64,000 nt of DNA from Posidonia oceanica (lineage: Eukaryota; Streptophyta; Magnoliopsida; Alismatales; Posidoniaceae), in the NCBI GenBank assembly GCA_037176725.1, contig JAZBRS010000013.1, positions 10,667,001-10,731,000 on the forward strand. The letters are read 5' to 3'. Of this stretch, positions 1-10,606 are shown piece after piece. The position numbers and the translations under genes are program-made. Position 1 is the stretch's first letter. Each line of letters opens with the position of its first letter. Under the pieces are notes generated by a model. The model did not search any database. It worked only from the letters and a program-made list of their open reading frames with translations, and was not told the DNA's origin.

Positions 1-1157
1 AGTGGATTGGAAAGCTCACCGAAGATGACCGCGAGAAGCTGCGCTTGTGGGGCATTCCATCTAAACTTCTGAGGGCAGCTGATGTTGAAGTGAGCCGACA
101 TCTTCTGTGCACCACTGCAAGATTCTGGAAACCAGCACGCCATGTCTTCCGCTTCGGCAGAACAGAGTTGACGCCCACGCTGGAGGAAGTACGCCGGATC
201 TACAGCTTCTCCAAGCTTATGGGACCAACCATCTTCATGAGGTGCGATAGATATATTGCAGTCCTGAGCCAACTATCTGGGCTCTCTACTAAAGGTTGCC
301 AGCAAAGATTAATCTGCTCTAGTGGGCTCATGCCAATGCTTCACCTGGGATACTTTGATGAAACTGTGGAGAAGCGTGCTGAGCTCGAAGATGAGTTGTG
401 GCTCCAGGGATTTGTCACCTGCTTTCTAGGAGAGCTGATTTTCACTCATGACCAGATGACAGTTGCAATCGAGAATGCTGAGATTGCACTTGTTGTGGTG
501 ACCCAGCAGATCGACCTAGCACCAGTCATACTGGCAGAGACTTACTGCGGACTGGACCATGTCTCACACCGCTGCCGCCACTTCCACGGCTACAGAGCAC
601 TCATACAAATTTGGCTGGCAGGACATTTAGAAATGGATATTCTGCGCCCCCAAAGGCAAGCCTTTGAGACATACTGCAATAACGGCCATGCCAAAACCAT
701 CAAGAGCGTCCAGGAGGAATACGAGAAGCTGTCAAAGCTAACAGATGATGCAATAACCTACCGTATCATCCCATCTGCGGCTGAACCAATTACTGTCTTC
801 TTTGGCACCCACGACATGCAACTTGTTGTGCTGCCAAGATTCACCGGGAGTGTGGAATACCACCCTATCCGGGTCATGTAGCAATTCGGCTTCCAGCAAG
901 GTGCCTTTGTCGATAGCACACTGCCTAGGCTTCTCTAGACCTATCCTATCAGTTCAGCTGCTGCTACAACAAAGCTTGCCAACCTAATGCAGCATGGAGT
1001 GCAATCAATGGACATCGCGGCTGCAAAAGGCTCAGGGTGCACCCCTGAGTATGTGATTGAGGTGCAGGGACTCCGGCCCATCAACGAGATCCCACTTGGC
1101 ACCCCCTATTCCCTGATTCCAGGAGATCAAAGAAGGCCCGAACCAGTTAGGGCATAG
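1..1157 (+). pseudogene. DUF7745 / plant-mobile-domain-like extra ORF of element A (5'-partial, two in-frame stops)
   Basis: The reading frame is open from the left edge (first full codon at 3) to a TAG at 1155-1157. It matches the gene at 12152-10950 along its length. Family-like features are an FRFGRTELTPTLEEV block, a central segment with LAPVILAETY, and a C-terminal VEYHPIRVM block. These resemble the DUF7745 family, related to plant mobile domain proteins, which is often carried by plant Ty3/gypsy elements; its function is unknown. In-frame TAG codons interrupt it at about 879 and 939. The second falls at the same place in the element C copy (LL-stop-TYP). It lies between the presumed pol (off window) and the 3' LTR. 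Identification rests on motif recall, not a search. Confidence 0.65.
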
Positions 1158-1590
1158 TGCAGTTGCTTGTTCAGTTTTTGAGTCGTGTTGTATCTTATTT
1201 GGCCTGCTACAAACGTGTAACCAGAGCTTAATCAATGCAAAGATGTTTCGCGCCATCTGTTTGTGCTGCATGCCTAGCCCTATGCATATTTGTTCTTGCC
1301 GGTCAAACCTTGGGCCTCCAGCAAGAGGTTTGTTGCCAGGATGCTGCAGGAGACATATCGAGCACTTCAGAGAGTTAGGAGCAACAACCAGGACTCTCAG
1401 CACAAGGGAGCTGTAGAAGAGCCCCCCTCCCACAACAATCAATCTAGATGCCAGAATCTCTGCAGACCCGCGCTGTCAAATCAAGCAAGGCCGCCAAGCA
1501 CCCTCGCCCGGATCTTCCTTCGGGCTGGTATCCCTAACTACTTGTTTGGCAAACACGTCAGTTTTGTCCGCAGTCTCCATTTTTTTTTCT
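1158..1590. other. Non-coding internal sequence of element A
   Basis: This is spacer between the extra ORF and the hairpin-rich segment. Open frames on both strands are short and overlap each other, with no recognisable domain. A short pyrimidine run precedes the first hairpin. Confidence 0.5.
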
Positions 1591-1667
1591 GGTGCCAGGG
1601 GCGCTTCAGCTGTCCCCTGGTATCATTCCTGATACCAGGGGCATCTTTTTTGCTACCCTGTGGTATC
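1591..1667 (+). repeat. Two adjacent hairpins, CCCCTGGTATC type
   Basis: Stem 1 pairs GGTGCCAGGGGC (1591-1602) with GTCCCCTGGTATC (1612-1624). Stem 2 pairs GATACCAGGGGC (1631-1642) with TACCCTGTGGTATC (1654-1667). The inner arms also form a perfect 12-bp palindrome with a 4-base loop (1614-1625 with 1630-1641). The same two-hairpin layout with a changed sequence occurs in element C at 10531-10606. Confidence 0.75.
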
Positions 1668-1729
1668 ACTCCCCCCTTTTCTTTTGGTCGGTAAGTCCGC
1701 GTACTTACCAGCCAACCCCTTTTCTTAGC

Positions 1730-2013
1730 GTGACTCTTTGGAGTCCCGTGTGCTTGCTTCCTCGGTCGAGGGCGAGCCTTTCTTCTTCCTGTGACCTGCT
1801 AGGGTCCCGCGTGCTTGTTTCCTTAGTCGAGGACAAGCCTCCTGCTTTGCGTGACCTGCTGGGGTCCTGTGTGCTTGTTTCCTCAGTCGAGGACAAGCCT
1901 CCTACTTCGCGTGACTTGCTGGGGTCCCGCGAGCTTGTTTCCTCGGCCGAGGACAAGCCTCCTACTTCGCGTGACCTGCTGGGGTCCCGCATGCTTGTTT
2001 CCTTGGTCGAGGA
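1730..2013 (+). repeat. Tandem array of about 60-bp units, left part
   Basis: Four to five units built around GTGACCTGCTGGGGTCC, a CTTGTTTCCTC arm and a GAGGACAAG arm that can fold on each other. The array is cut at 2013 by element B and resumes at 52121 with the same unit, which fixes both ends of that insertion. Open frames through it on both strands are repeat artefacts. Confidence 0.85.
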
Positions 2014-2837
2014 TGTGGATATGGGGTTTTGGGAGGAGGAGGATTTCGGGAGGAGAAGGAGGCTTTGCCTCTCCCTTTTTGTTGCTATTCGCTCCTTCTA
2101 GGGGTACCCTTTCGTTGTATCCGACTTCTTCACTCCACGTGTGTTGAAGTCAGTGTGATCGACACTCTCGGTTTGCTTTCGCTGACCCTCGAGACGCCTT
2201 GGGGAGATGTGATATGGTTGCAGGTTCAGCTACCTTAGGACAACGCCAGCGTTGCCCAAGGGTGCCCGTGCTTGGTGAATTTCTTCTTCTTTCTTCTTCT
2301 TCCTCATATGACAAATGTTAGCAAACAAAAATAATGCAAAGATGGATCAATATGGTGTAGTAACTTATTCAAAATAAATAGAAAAATGGAGAAACACAAT
2401 GAAATACATACCCGAGGGGTTTGATCCCCCCGGTTGCAACTAATGAAAATGTATGCTTAGCTACAACAATATATGAACTCAATATGCTTGATTATGCTAA
2501 GGAATTAAATATGTGGTATAAGAAAAAGAAAAGAAAACAATAAATAGAGTCCCCTTTTATCTATGCACAAAGTGCAAGACATGTCGACATGATGCCACTG
2601 ATGACAGAGGGAAGCTCAAGCTCTTTCAAAGACTCTCCACCTTTCAAAATTTCTCTTCACTATTTCAATTCTCAAGGACCTCACTTCTCTCTAAAAATCT
2701 TTTTAATCCCAAAAAACCATGTGAGCTCCAAAAATCTGGCCCTTAACCCTGTGGCGGTACCCCTGCTTTTATAGAAGCAGGGGAGGAACAAAAAAGGACA
2801 CAAAGGCCAAGTCAGCAGAATTTCCTGTTTCAGAAGT

Positions 2838-2893
2838 GTTATACGCTGGAAAAGTAGCGTATAACGTTATAAGCGGGAGTTCCAACGTATAAC
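2838..2893. repeat. Double-hairpin locus H1 (56 bp)
   Basis: Arms GTTATACGC (2838) / GCGTATAAC (2857) and GTTATAAGC (2866) / ACGTATAAC (2885), each with a 10-base loop. The first pair is perfectly complementary. Confidence 0.85.
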
Positions 2894-3065
2894 AACCTCC
2901 GAGACATAACTGCCAGGATAAAGGAATATTCCCCAATTAAGGAGTCATTAAGTGTGTTTAACTCAGCTTTGATTGCTTTGACCAGTCAATAGGCTCCAAA
3001 GAAGGCAAAAAACGAATTTTGGATTTGGCCAAATAAAGAAAGTTTTGGGCTGATTGGGTTACCAC

Positions 3066-3121
3066 GTTGGATGCTGGACAACCAGCGGCCAATGCTAGCT
3101 GCTGGAAAACTAGCGGCCAAT
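3066..3121. repeat. Double-hairpin locus H2 (56 bp)
   Basis: Arms GTTGGATGC / GCGGCCAAT and GCTAGCTGC / GCGGCCAAT, 10-base loops. It starts 172 bases after H1. The junction with element C falls exactly at its end. Confidence 0.75.
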
Positions 3122-3269
3122 GCCACTGTCGACTTCACTGGGCAAAGCAGACAGGCAGGCAAGCAAGCAAAAGCAAGGCAAAGGGCATAAGGCAAACAAA
3201 GACACAAAGGCAAGCAAAGATGCAAAAGCAAGCAAGCGAAAAACCAGAATGAAAGCCAGAGTGCGAGTC

Positions 3270-3287
3270 TCCCCAGCAGAGTCGCCA
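3270..3287 (-). promoter_or_regulatory. Primer-site-like copy inside the 3' LTR of C
   Basis: The minus strand reads TGGCGACTCTGCTGGGGA, the form expected for pairing with the 3' end of a plant tRNA-Arg and typical of Ogre elements. It lies after what would be the classical end of a 3' LTR, where no primer site is expected. Confidence 0.75.
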
Positions 3288-3658
3288 CTGTAGTAATCCT
3301 GGTGTTCAGATCGTCCATGTACGCTGCCAAAGCTCACGTGCAACGATCGGAATCAGGTTCACTATTAGCGGCTGTGTCCGAGAAGGAAGACTTAACTCGA
3401 AAACACTTAAAAACGAAAAAAGAAAAGAAAAGAAGAAGATAAGACAAATCAGAGTCACCACCGTGTCTATTAAGTCAAGAGACAAGGAAAATCGGGGAAA
3501 TGCATGAATAAACACGCAAAACCAAGCAAAAGATGCAATGCGATGCAATGCAAAAGAAATGAGATGCAATGGAATGCAAATGATATGACTCATGCCTAGG
3601 ATAAGGGCAATATGGTCATTACAAGCCAAGAGAAAGGGCAAGGACTCCTGTTACGTGT

Positions 3659-3720
3659 GGGGAAGGTGTTAGGCACCCCCGACACGTCCGAGAATCGGTC
3701 TTTCTAGGCTTACGCTCGCA
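3659..3720 (-). promoter_or_regulatory. Conserved U5 stem-loop block in the LTR of C
   Basis: Contains GGTGTTAGGCACC and CCGAGAATCGG, each able to fold. The block recurs in every full LTR of the window: 24061-24120, 34655-34725, 56707-56765 and, diverged, 62573-62630. Sequence around it is less conserved. Role unknown; RNA processing or packaging are candidates. Confidence 0.55.
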
Positions 3721-6454
3721 TACATAGGGAAATGCATACTTTGAATGCCTAAGTGCCATGAATTCCTAATTAGATGCTCATAGGTGTACTCTAAGTGTTA
3801 GAATGCGTGCAAGGAATTAAACGTGCAATCTAAGCGCTCAGCAACGCTATCTGTGTTCCGAACCGGGCGAACCCTAGTTCGTGAGAACTCCAAGCAGTAA
3901 GCATCACTGCCCTAAATGCAAATGCAGGCGATAAAACAAAACGTCGGTAAAACCAGGCAATGCGGGCGGCATGCAAGGGAAAACAACGTCAAACACGCAA
4001 AATGGTGCGAGAAATGAAAGTTGGCACGCAAAACGGTGCAAGAAACAAAGCAAGCACGCAAAACAGTGCAAGAAACAAAGTAAGCACGCAAAACAGTGCA
4101 AAAGCAAGCGGAAAGGAAAGCGGGCACTAAAACGATGCAAAAGCAAGCGAAAACAGGCGATGCAAGAACAAGCGAAACAAAACATCGTAAAAGCCATGCA
4201 ATGCAGATGTAAAAGACATGCAGAGGGGAAGAGTAAAACAAGTAAGGAGAGGCAAGCGGTGTAAGTGTGAAAACAAACACCGCTTAAGGACCACGCAATG
4301 CAGGTGTGAAGCCTTACAAGGGGGAAAGGAAGCAAGCAGAGGGATCACCACTATCCTGTGACTGTTTCCCACTAAACCGTCCCACGATGTGTCTCGCACG
4401 CTACCAAAAGCTCGCAGTGCAATCGGATTGTGGAAAAGGGGGAGGAAGGTCTTGATCAGTAGTGAATCCAAGGAGAACTCAACCCAAAAACACTAAGAGT
4501 ACGCGAAAGGAGGGAGTAGAGTGGATAGGCAAGAAGGGAAGTCCTAATCTACATGCATGGAAAACGCAGGGCGAAAACAATGCATGCAATGCAAGTGATA
4601 TGCAATAAAGTGCTATGCAGGAGTTCAGAAGGACTTACCTTGGAGATCTGAGGCCTGATCAGAGGTAAACTTGGTCAGCATGGGAGTCCGCTCCACCAGG
4701 GTGATCTGGGTAGCTTGGTTGCGAAGATCCGGCGGTCCGATCGGGCGTTGCACAGGCCTCAAGATCAGAAGACCCAAGAACCAGGGAAAAGAAGGGATCT
4801 AAGTGTAAAAAGGTCTTAGGGGTGTGCAGAACAGGTCCTCCCACATACATGGGAGCTAAAAGTGCTTAAAAGTGTGCTAAGATGCCAAGTGCAATGAGAT
4901 ATGGGTGCAATGCATGCAAAAATGCAAGAAAAGGACCTAAATGTGATTAAAATGCAAACCTAGGGACCTATATGCAATGATTTTGAAAAGTTAGGGACCT
5001 ATATGCAATGATATTGAAAAGTTAGGGACCTGGGTGCAACTAAATACAAAACCAGGGACCTGAATGCAATGTTTTTGAAAACCTGGGGACCTAAATGCAA
5101 TACTTTTGAAAACCTGGGGGTCTGGATGCAATGTTTTTGAAAACCTGGGGGTCTGGATGCAATGTTTTTGAAAACCTGGGATTCTGGATGTAATAAAAAT
5201 AAGTTTCTGGGTTTTTTAATAATGCAATAAGGTTTTAAAAGGGATTAAATGAAATCTGAATAGACTAAGGACCTAAATGCAAATGTAATAAAATGCGGGG
5301 TTGGAAATACAATGCAATATGGAAAAAATGCAACTTAAATGAATGCTGTGAATGTAAGCAGAGGACTAAAATGCAATTTAAAAACATGTAGGGGCTAAAA
5401 TGCAATGTAATATGGTAGAGTATGCAATTAAATGATTTTTCTAACATGCAAAGGACTGGAAAGCAATAATAAAATAAAATAGGATAAAAGTGCAATGTAA
5501 TATGGTAAAATACGAAATTAAATAAATTCAACAACTGAGCAGAGGACTGATTTGCAAATAAAATAAACAGTAGGACTTAAGAGCAATGTAATAAGGTAAA
5601 AGCAGGTATTTAAATGACATTTAACAACCACAGGACCTAGATGCAAAATAAATAAATTGCTGGGCTAAAAACTAAGAGACAGAAAAGTATTTTAAACTAC
5701 AACAGGATCAACATGCAATAAAAATAAATAACAGGACTAAAACTAAAGAAAAACAAAAAGCTTTGAACTGCAAAGGACTAACATGCAATAAAAATAAATA
5801 GCTGGGCTAAAAGTAAATGATATCAGAAGTTTTTAAACTACAGCAGGACTGACATGCAAATAAAAGAAACTACATATTTTTCATGCAATCTTATATAGTT
5901 TTTATTCAGAATTAAATCAAACATAAACTGTGGCTAGACCCAAAAGTAAATAGATAAAACTACAAGGTAGAAATGCAATATGATGGTAAAATTCCTAAGT
6001 TAACAGAAAAATAAAACGAAACGAAACATACGGCATTAAAAAAATCAAAACACTGTAGCTAAGAGTTGCAGGCGTCTGTGTTGGAGAAGAAGGCGCGATC
6101 CAGCAGAGCTGGAGGGTCGGCGAGCTGCGCGGGACGTTCCCGGAGGCTGAAGGGTGGTCGGCGAGCCATGACGGAGGCCAGAGCGAACCGGAGGAGGCAG
6201 CGGAGCTCTGCAGGAGGTGCTGGAGTCGGACCGGAGGTTGCGGGCGTTCCCAGCGGATGCAGAGGACGGAGCGAGGTTCCTGGGACCTCCACGGCGCTCG
6301 GAGGGCGATCGGTGAGGCATGCGGACGTCCGGAGCCAGGTCTGCCCGCAGAGGGCTCGCAGGAGAAGAAAGGTCCACGACGGCGACGACCTGGCGCGACA
6401 GGGAGCGAAACCTAATTCCAAGGGATCGGGAAGCAAAAGGAGGAGGAAACTAAG

Positions 6455-7189
6455 CTAAAGGCGAAGAGGGGTACCTTTTTCCGCGGCTGGTGTGCTCCCA
6501 CAACGTCGGTGGTTTGAGCAGAAGACGGCGGCGATGGTGCACCTGCTGTAGGCGCTCACGGTGGCACGCAGCGATCCGGTTCGACTCCTAGAGGTGCTCC
6601 GGAGCTCAAAGGATGCACAGGCGCGAGCTTGCGCGCCGGAGGAAGGAGAATGACTTTTTGGGTGCTGCTGGTTCAGTCGGAGGTGGGGGTGGTGTTTTGT
6701 TGCTCCCCGAGCTGGGTGGAGCCTTCCGGTGGATTGCTGGAGATCTGGTGATGGTGAAGAAAGGGTCGGATTGGGTTGGGGGAGGTTGTGCTGGGTGGTG
6801 GAGAGATGGGTCAATTTTGGATAGGAATGGGTGCAGGTGTTTGCTGTGGAGGGTGTAGACTGTGGTTGGTCTGAAGGTGGAAAGTCGGGTGGTCTGGGAA
6901 GGTGGAGGTTTAGTGAGTTCTGTGGTGGATTTTGGGGTGAGTTTGTGGTCTGTGGTGCGGGGAATTTTGGGTGGAAGGTGATCTGTGATAGTGAGTGGAG
7001 TCTGGGGTGTTTGGGCTGGATTCTGGGATGAGGCTGGGTGTTGAAGGAGTGGAGGTGGATGCTAGGTGTTGGGTGAGGATTGGGGAGGAATTTGGGAGAG
7101 TTTTGGAGGCTTGAAGGGGTCTGTTGGCTAGGAGAAAGGATGCTGGGATTTTCAGAGGAAGAGGGAGGGAGGAATTCCGGATTGCTCAC
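6455..7189 (-). CDS. Proline-rich ORF inside the 3' LTR of C (244 codons), hypothetical
   Basis: An unbroken frame of 244 codons in the sense of the element, rich in Pro, Ser, His and Asn, with no known domain. A frame of exactly the same length and nearly the same sequence lies in the other LTR (27587-26853). Related frames lie at the same place in F (60524-59778) and D (31020-32057), sharing a C-terminal region with an L-x-TG-x-L and PHLR/PDLR pattern. A donor-like site, AAAAG followed by GTACCC, lies near its end (GT at 6474-6473). It may be a translated exon of an LTR-initiated transcript, or simply a GC-rich leader without stops. No membrane segment or signal peptide is evident. Confidence 0.35.
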   Translation of the reverse strand: MSNPEFLPPSSSENPSILSPSQQTPSSLQNSPKFLPNPHPTPSIHLHSFNTQPHPRIQPKHPRLHSLSQITFHPKFPAPQTTNSPQNPPQNSLNLHLPRPPDFPPSDQPQSTPSTANTCTHSYPKLTHLSTTQHNLPQPNPTLSSPSPDLQQSTGRLHPARGATKHHPHLRLNQQHPKSHSPSSGAQARACASFELRSTSRSRTGSLRATVSAYSRCTIAAVFCSNHRRCGSTPAAEKGTPLRL

Positions 7190-9030
7190 GCTCTCTCTCT
7201 GGTTCTCTCAATTGGCAAAGGTGAAGAAGGAGGAGGAGAAGGATGGTTTTATCAGGAGGCTCGGGAGTGTTGAGCACGAGCGGTGGATGTGAATCCACGG
7301 ACGTGGGGAGACTGCAGCTGATAGGAGTGCTGGCCGACGAGGCGACGCGCGACAGCCTGGAGTAAATGCTGCCGTGGAAGACGCGCTGCCAAGGATGAGA
7401 GGGCTGAGAGAGGGTGTGAGAGCAAAGGATGGCAGGCTGGCTGATGGCGATGGAGGGGGAAATTCGGATTTTAAAAACCAAGGGAAGGCTGTGCTGTGGG
7501 CCGCGGGAGAAAAGAAGAAGGAAGAAAGGAAAGAAGGGAAGGAGCAGGATCCAGGGCAGGTGGGCTGGGCTGCGGGAAAAAGGAAAGAAAAGAAAAAGAA
7601 GGAAAGGAGGGAGAGGATGCAGTGGGCCAGGCCGGATTAAAAGAAAAAGGAAGAAAGAAAAAGAAAGGAGATGGGAAAATTGGGAGAGAGAAAAAGGAAG
7701 AAGAAAGATTGAAATAAAAAGAGGGATTTTGAAAATATTTTAGAGTAGTTGTTCTTAGGTTAAGATTTTTAATTAGGTTTTAAAGGATTGTTTTTTAATT
7801 TTTTAAGTTAGGGTTCAGAGGGGTTTTAGTTTTGATTTTATAATTTTTCTTAAGTTTTTCTTTAAATTGTTTTTTAAGTTGGTTTTAAATGTTTGTTAAG
7901 TTTTTTAATTATTTTTAAGTTAAGTTTTTCTTGTTAAGTTTTTTCTCTTTTTCTTTTTTAATTAAGTCTTTTAAATTGTTTTAAGTTTGTGTTTTTAATT
8001 GTTTCTTTAGATTTGTTAATTGTTTGCTTTTGATTTTTAATTACTCATCCTAGGTTTTTGATTGTTTCTTCTTTCCTAGGATTTGCTTTTGATTGTTATT
8101 ATTTTTAAAAGGGTTCTTTCTTTTTGTTTGTTTTGATTATATTTTTGTTTTGTTTGTTTTTAATAGCATTTTCCTCTTGTTTGTTTTATATTTTTTGGAT
8201 TGCATTCTTAGTTTTTAGTTGCTTTTTAGTTGGATTTTTCTTCTGATTGTTTGTCCAAGTTCTAATTATTACTTTTTAAGGTTTTGATTTGTTTCTCCTT
8301 ATGTTTTCCTTTTTAATTAGAGTTTTAGGGGTTTAATGTGGAAGAAAGGAAAAGAAAAAGGAGAGGAAGAAGAAAAGAAAGAAAGAGAGAAAGAAAGAAA
8401 GAAAGAAAGAGAGGGGAGGAAAGAAATTAAAGATTAGAAAATCATGAGATAAAATAAAATGAGATAAAAATACAGATAAATTAAAGAGAGGAGAGAAGCA
8501 TAAGGTGGGCCCACTGGAAAGCAAGAATAGGAGAAAGAAGGAGAGGAAAAGAAGGAGAATGAGAAGGAGGATAGAGAGGAGAGAGAAAAGAATAATTTGG
8601 AGAGAGAAAAGGATAATTTGGAGAGATGAGGAGGATAAAGGCTTGGATTTGGAGTGGGATTGGGTGAGTGTGTGACCTAAGGTTTCTAGTGTTTGACCTA
8701 GGGTTTGAAGTGGGATTTTGGAAGGTTTTTGGAAGATTTTGGGTGTAGAAAAAGGGTGGTTCTACCTAGGTTTTCTAGGGTTTTTGGAAGTAGTTTTGGT
8801 GGGAGATTCTAAGGGTTTTTTGGAGGGTTTTCTAGGTTAAAGAGGATGGATTTTCCTATGGTTTTTTGGTAGTTTTTTGGGTTAGAAAATGGGTGTGATT
8901 CTTGGTTTGGTTTAGGGTTTGTTTTGGAGTTTTGGTTTGAAAAGAAGAGTGTGGTTTTGGGTTTAGGTTAAGGTTCAGAGGCCACCAGAAGGATTCCACT
9001 AATCCAGCCTGTCAAAATGGGGTGTCTACA

Positions 9031-9046
9031 GATGCTCTCCCTGAGC
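9031..9046 (-). promoter_or_regulatory. Polypurine tract of element C
   Basis: The minus strand reads GCTCAGGGAGAGCATC immediately before the LTR start TGTAGACACC, as expected for the plus-strand primer of an LTR element. The same arrangement with AGGGAGGGGCATC precedes the LTR of element A at 53657. Confidence 0.8.
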
Positions 9047-9560
9047 GAGGTCAAGCGAAGCGAGGCCGCTGCTCAGGGTTGACAAGACACCCCATCTGAC
9101 CGACGGGAGCACAAAATTGCTATTGACGTGAGTCACTTATTCGGCGGATGCACCGAACGTCGTGGCTCATCGCCGCAAAGCAAAATGCAGATGCAGATGG
9201 AATGCAATGTATGCATTGTATGCAATGCTGATGATGTAATGCAGTTAGTCTAGCATGCGATGTTATAAAGAAGTGCAGAATTGATGCAAAAGAATGCTAA
9301 AAGAGAAATTGCGATGCAACGCGAAAATTTGGCGGCTAGTCCAAACTTACACAACAAAGAGGGAAAGAAAGGGGCAGCCTGTCCCTGCCTGGGGGAGCAA
9401 GCAAGCAAGGCGATTGGAGCCACGTAGAAGGGGCAACCGCAACAAAAGAGGCGCGAAGGGAGAGGGGCATCCTCTCCTACCGTGGGGAGATGCGGGACTT
9501 TGTCTTTCTGGAACAAAGTCGCGTAAAAGAAGTGAAAAGATATCGGACTTATCAGCCAAA
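9047..9560. other. Non-coding 3' internal sequence of element C
   Basis: The part next to the polypurine tract matches 53520-53656 of element A on the opposite strand (shared GTGACTCACG, TTCGGTGCATCCGCCGAA and GGTGTCTTGTCAACCCTGAG). Short overlapping frames show no domain. Confidence 0.6.
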
Positions 9561-9562
9561 GA

Positions 9563-10130
9563 GTGATAGTTTACGGTCCTATCAATCGAAAGCGATAGTT
9601 TATTATCCTATCAACTGGAAGCGATAGTTACTGGATATCATCCGGAAAACATGATTGCGCAAGATAGTTTCGGATATCAGCCGGAGAGTGATAGTTTACG
9701 GTCCTATCAATCGGAAGCAATAGTTTACGGTCCTATCAACCAGGAGCGATAGTTTACGGTCCTATCAACCAGAAAGGCAATCATGAGTGATAGTTACTGG
9801 ATATCAGCCGGAAAACGCAAATGCCTGCGATAGTTTTTGATATCTGCCAGAGAGCGATAGTTTATGGTCCTATCAACTGGAAGTGATAGTTTACGGTCCT
9901 ATCAATCAGAAGCGATAGTTTACGGTCCTATCAACTAGAAATGGGCGTTTGCAAGTGATAGTTACTGGATATCAGCCGGAAAACACAACTGCAGGTGATA
10001 GTTTTGGATATCAGCCCAAGAGCGATAGTTTACGGTCCTATCAACCGGAAGCGATAGTTTACGGTCCTATCAACCGAAAGGCGCAGTTGTGAGTGATAGT
10101 TACTGGATATTAGCTGAAAGAGTAATGAGT
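9563..10130 (-). repeat. Tandem array of about 29-bp GATAG...CTATC hairpin units
   Basis: The unit is GATAG, nine bases, CTATC, then about ten bases such as AACCGGAAGC. It is interspersed with a second unit containing GATAGTTACTGGATATCAGCC. Each unit holds a short inverted repeat. The array lies between the extra ORF and the 3' LTR of element C. Confidence 0.8.
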
Positions 10131-10196
10131 TTCGGATCATCAGCCGGAGAACGATGAGTTTCGGATCATCAGCCGAAGAGGGGTGATTGATTGATT

Positions 10197-10470
10197 GATA
10201 AGATATCAGACTTATCGGTCGGTAAATGAATGGGTGATAAGATATCAGACTTATCGGCTGGCAAATGAATAAGTGATAAGATATCGGACTTATCAGCTGG
10301 CAAATGAATGGATGATAAGATATCAGACTTATCGGCCGGCAAAAGAATAAATGATAAGATATCGGACTTATCGGCCGGCAAAAGAATAAGTGACAAGATA
10401 TCGGACTTATCGGCCGACAAATGAATGGATGATAAGATATCGGACTTATCGGTTGGCAAAGGAATGGGTT
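10197..10470 (-). repeat. Tandem array of about 39-bp GATAAG...CTTATC hairpin units
   Basis: Seven units start at about 10197, 10235, 10275, 10314 and onward. Each has GATAAG, ATATCNGA, CTTATC, then a GGCCGGCAAA-like linker. The six-base arms are perfect in nearly every unit. Long open frames through it on the minus strand come from a unit length divisible by three. Confidence 0.85.
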
Positions 10471-10530
10471 TTGCAAGAGTAGATCATCCCATGATATCCA
10501 GGAATATCATGGGGGAAAGATAAAGGGAAT

Positions 10531-10606
10531 GATACCAAGGGGCGGTCAAAAAGATGCCCCTGGTATTAGGATGATGCCAAGGGTTGGCCAGCGCGTCCTT
10601 GGCATC
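10531..10606 (-). repeat. Two adjacent hairpins, element C counterpart of 1591-1667
   Basis: GATACCAAGGGGC (10531-10543) pairs with GCCCCTGGTATT (10556-10567). GATGCCAAGGG (10573-10583) pairs with CCTTGGCATC (10597-10606). The stems keep pairing although the bases differ from element A. Confidence 0.75.

Larger units (their letters stand above)
2014..3121 (-). repeat. 3' LTR of element B, truncated (about the first 1.1 kb in + coordinates)
   Basis: It aligns base for base with 50550 onward (TGTGGATATNGG start, AGGAGGATTTCG, the CCCGAGGGGTTTGATCCCCCCGG hairpin near 2411-2433, and hairpin loci). The copy stops at 3121, at the border between two hairpin units. The rest of the LTR up to TATCTACA, including the U3 start and the adjoining polypurine tract, is missing. 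Element C follows directly. The far side of element C does not resume this LTR, so the junction is not a clean insertion. Confidence 0.85.
3127..9030 (-). repeat. 3' LTR of element C (about 5.9 kb)
   Basis: It begins on the minus strand with TGTAGACACCCC at 9030, directly after the polypurine tract. A shorter end at TG 3289-3290 is also possible, but the following 162 bases (3127-3288) are matched by the same 162 bases after the 5' copy, and both end at TGTCGAC. From the + side it contains a primer-site-like copy (3270-3287), a conserved stem-loop block (3659-3720), a short 30-bp minisatellite (about 4024-4140), a donor-like site (4638), a tract of ATGCAAT/TTTTGAAAACCTGGGG repeats (4930-5220), a GC-rich part with a proline-rich frame (7189-6455), a T-rich tract (7740-8330), and GA-rich sequence (8335-8640). 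Confidence 0.85.

Noticed and set aside
1705..1992. Ser/Arg/Thr-rich repeats on the minus strand resembling a repeat protein
   Set aside because: Artefact of the 60-bp array of element A; the opposite strand is equally open.
3127..3288. Start of a second, tandem copy of element C
   Set aside because: Not excluded, but the sequence ends exactly at the second primer site, which is better explained by longer LTRs; kept as the alternative in the findings.
6572..6584. GGTTCGACTCC, identical to a tRNA B box
   Set aside because: No A box or cloverleaf around it; it lies in the GC-rich leader of the LTR and repeats in the other LTR copy.
7374..7743. Lys/Glu/Arg-rich frames
   Set aside because: Low-complexity GA-rich sequence of the LTR; frames in all phases and no conservation of reading frame.
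9563..10470. CRISPR-like regular repeats
   Set aside because: Units are contiguous tandem repeats without unique spacers, in a plant retrotransposon, with no cas genes.
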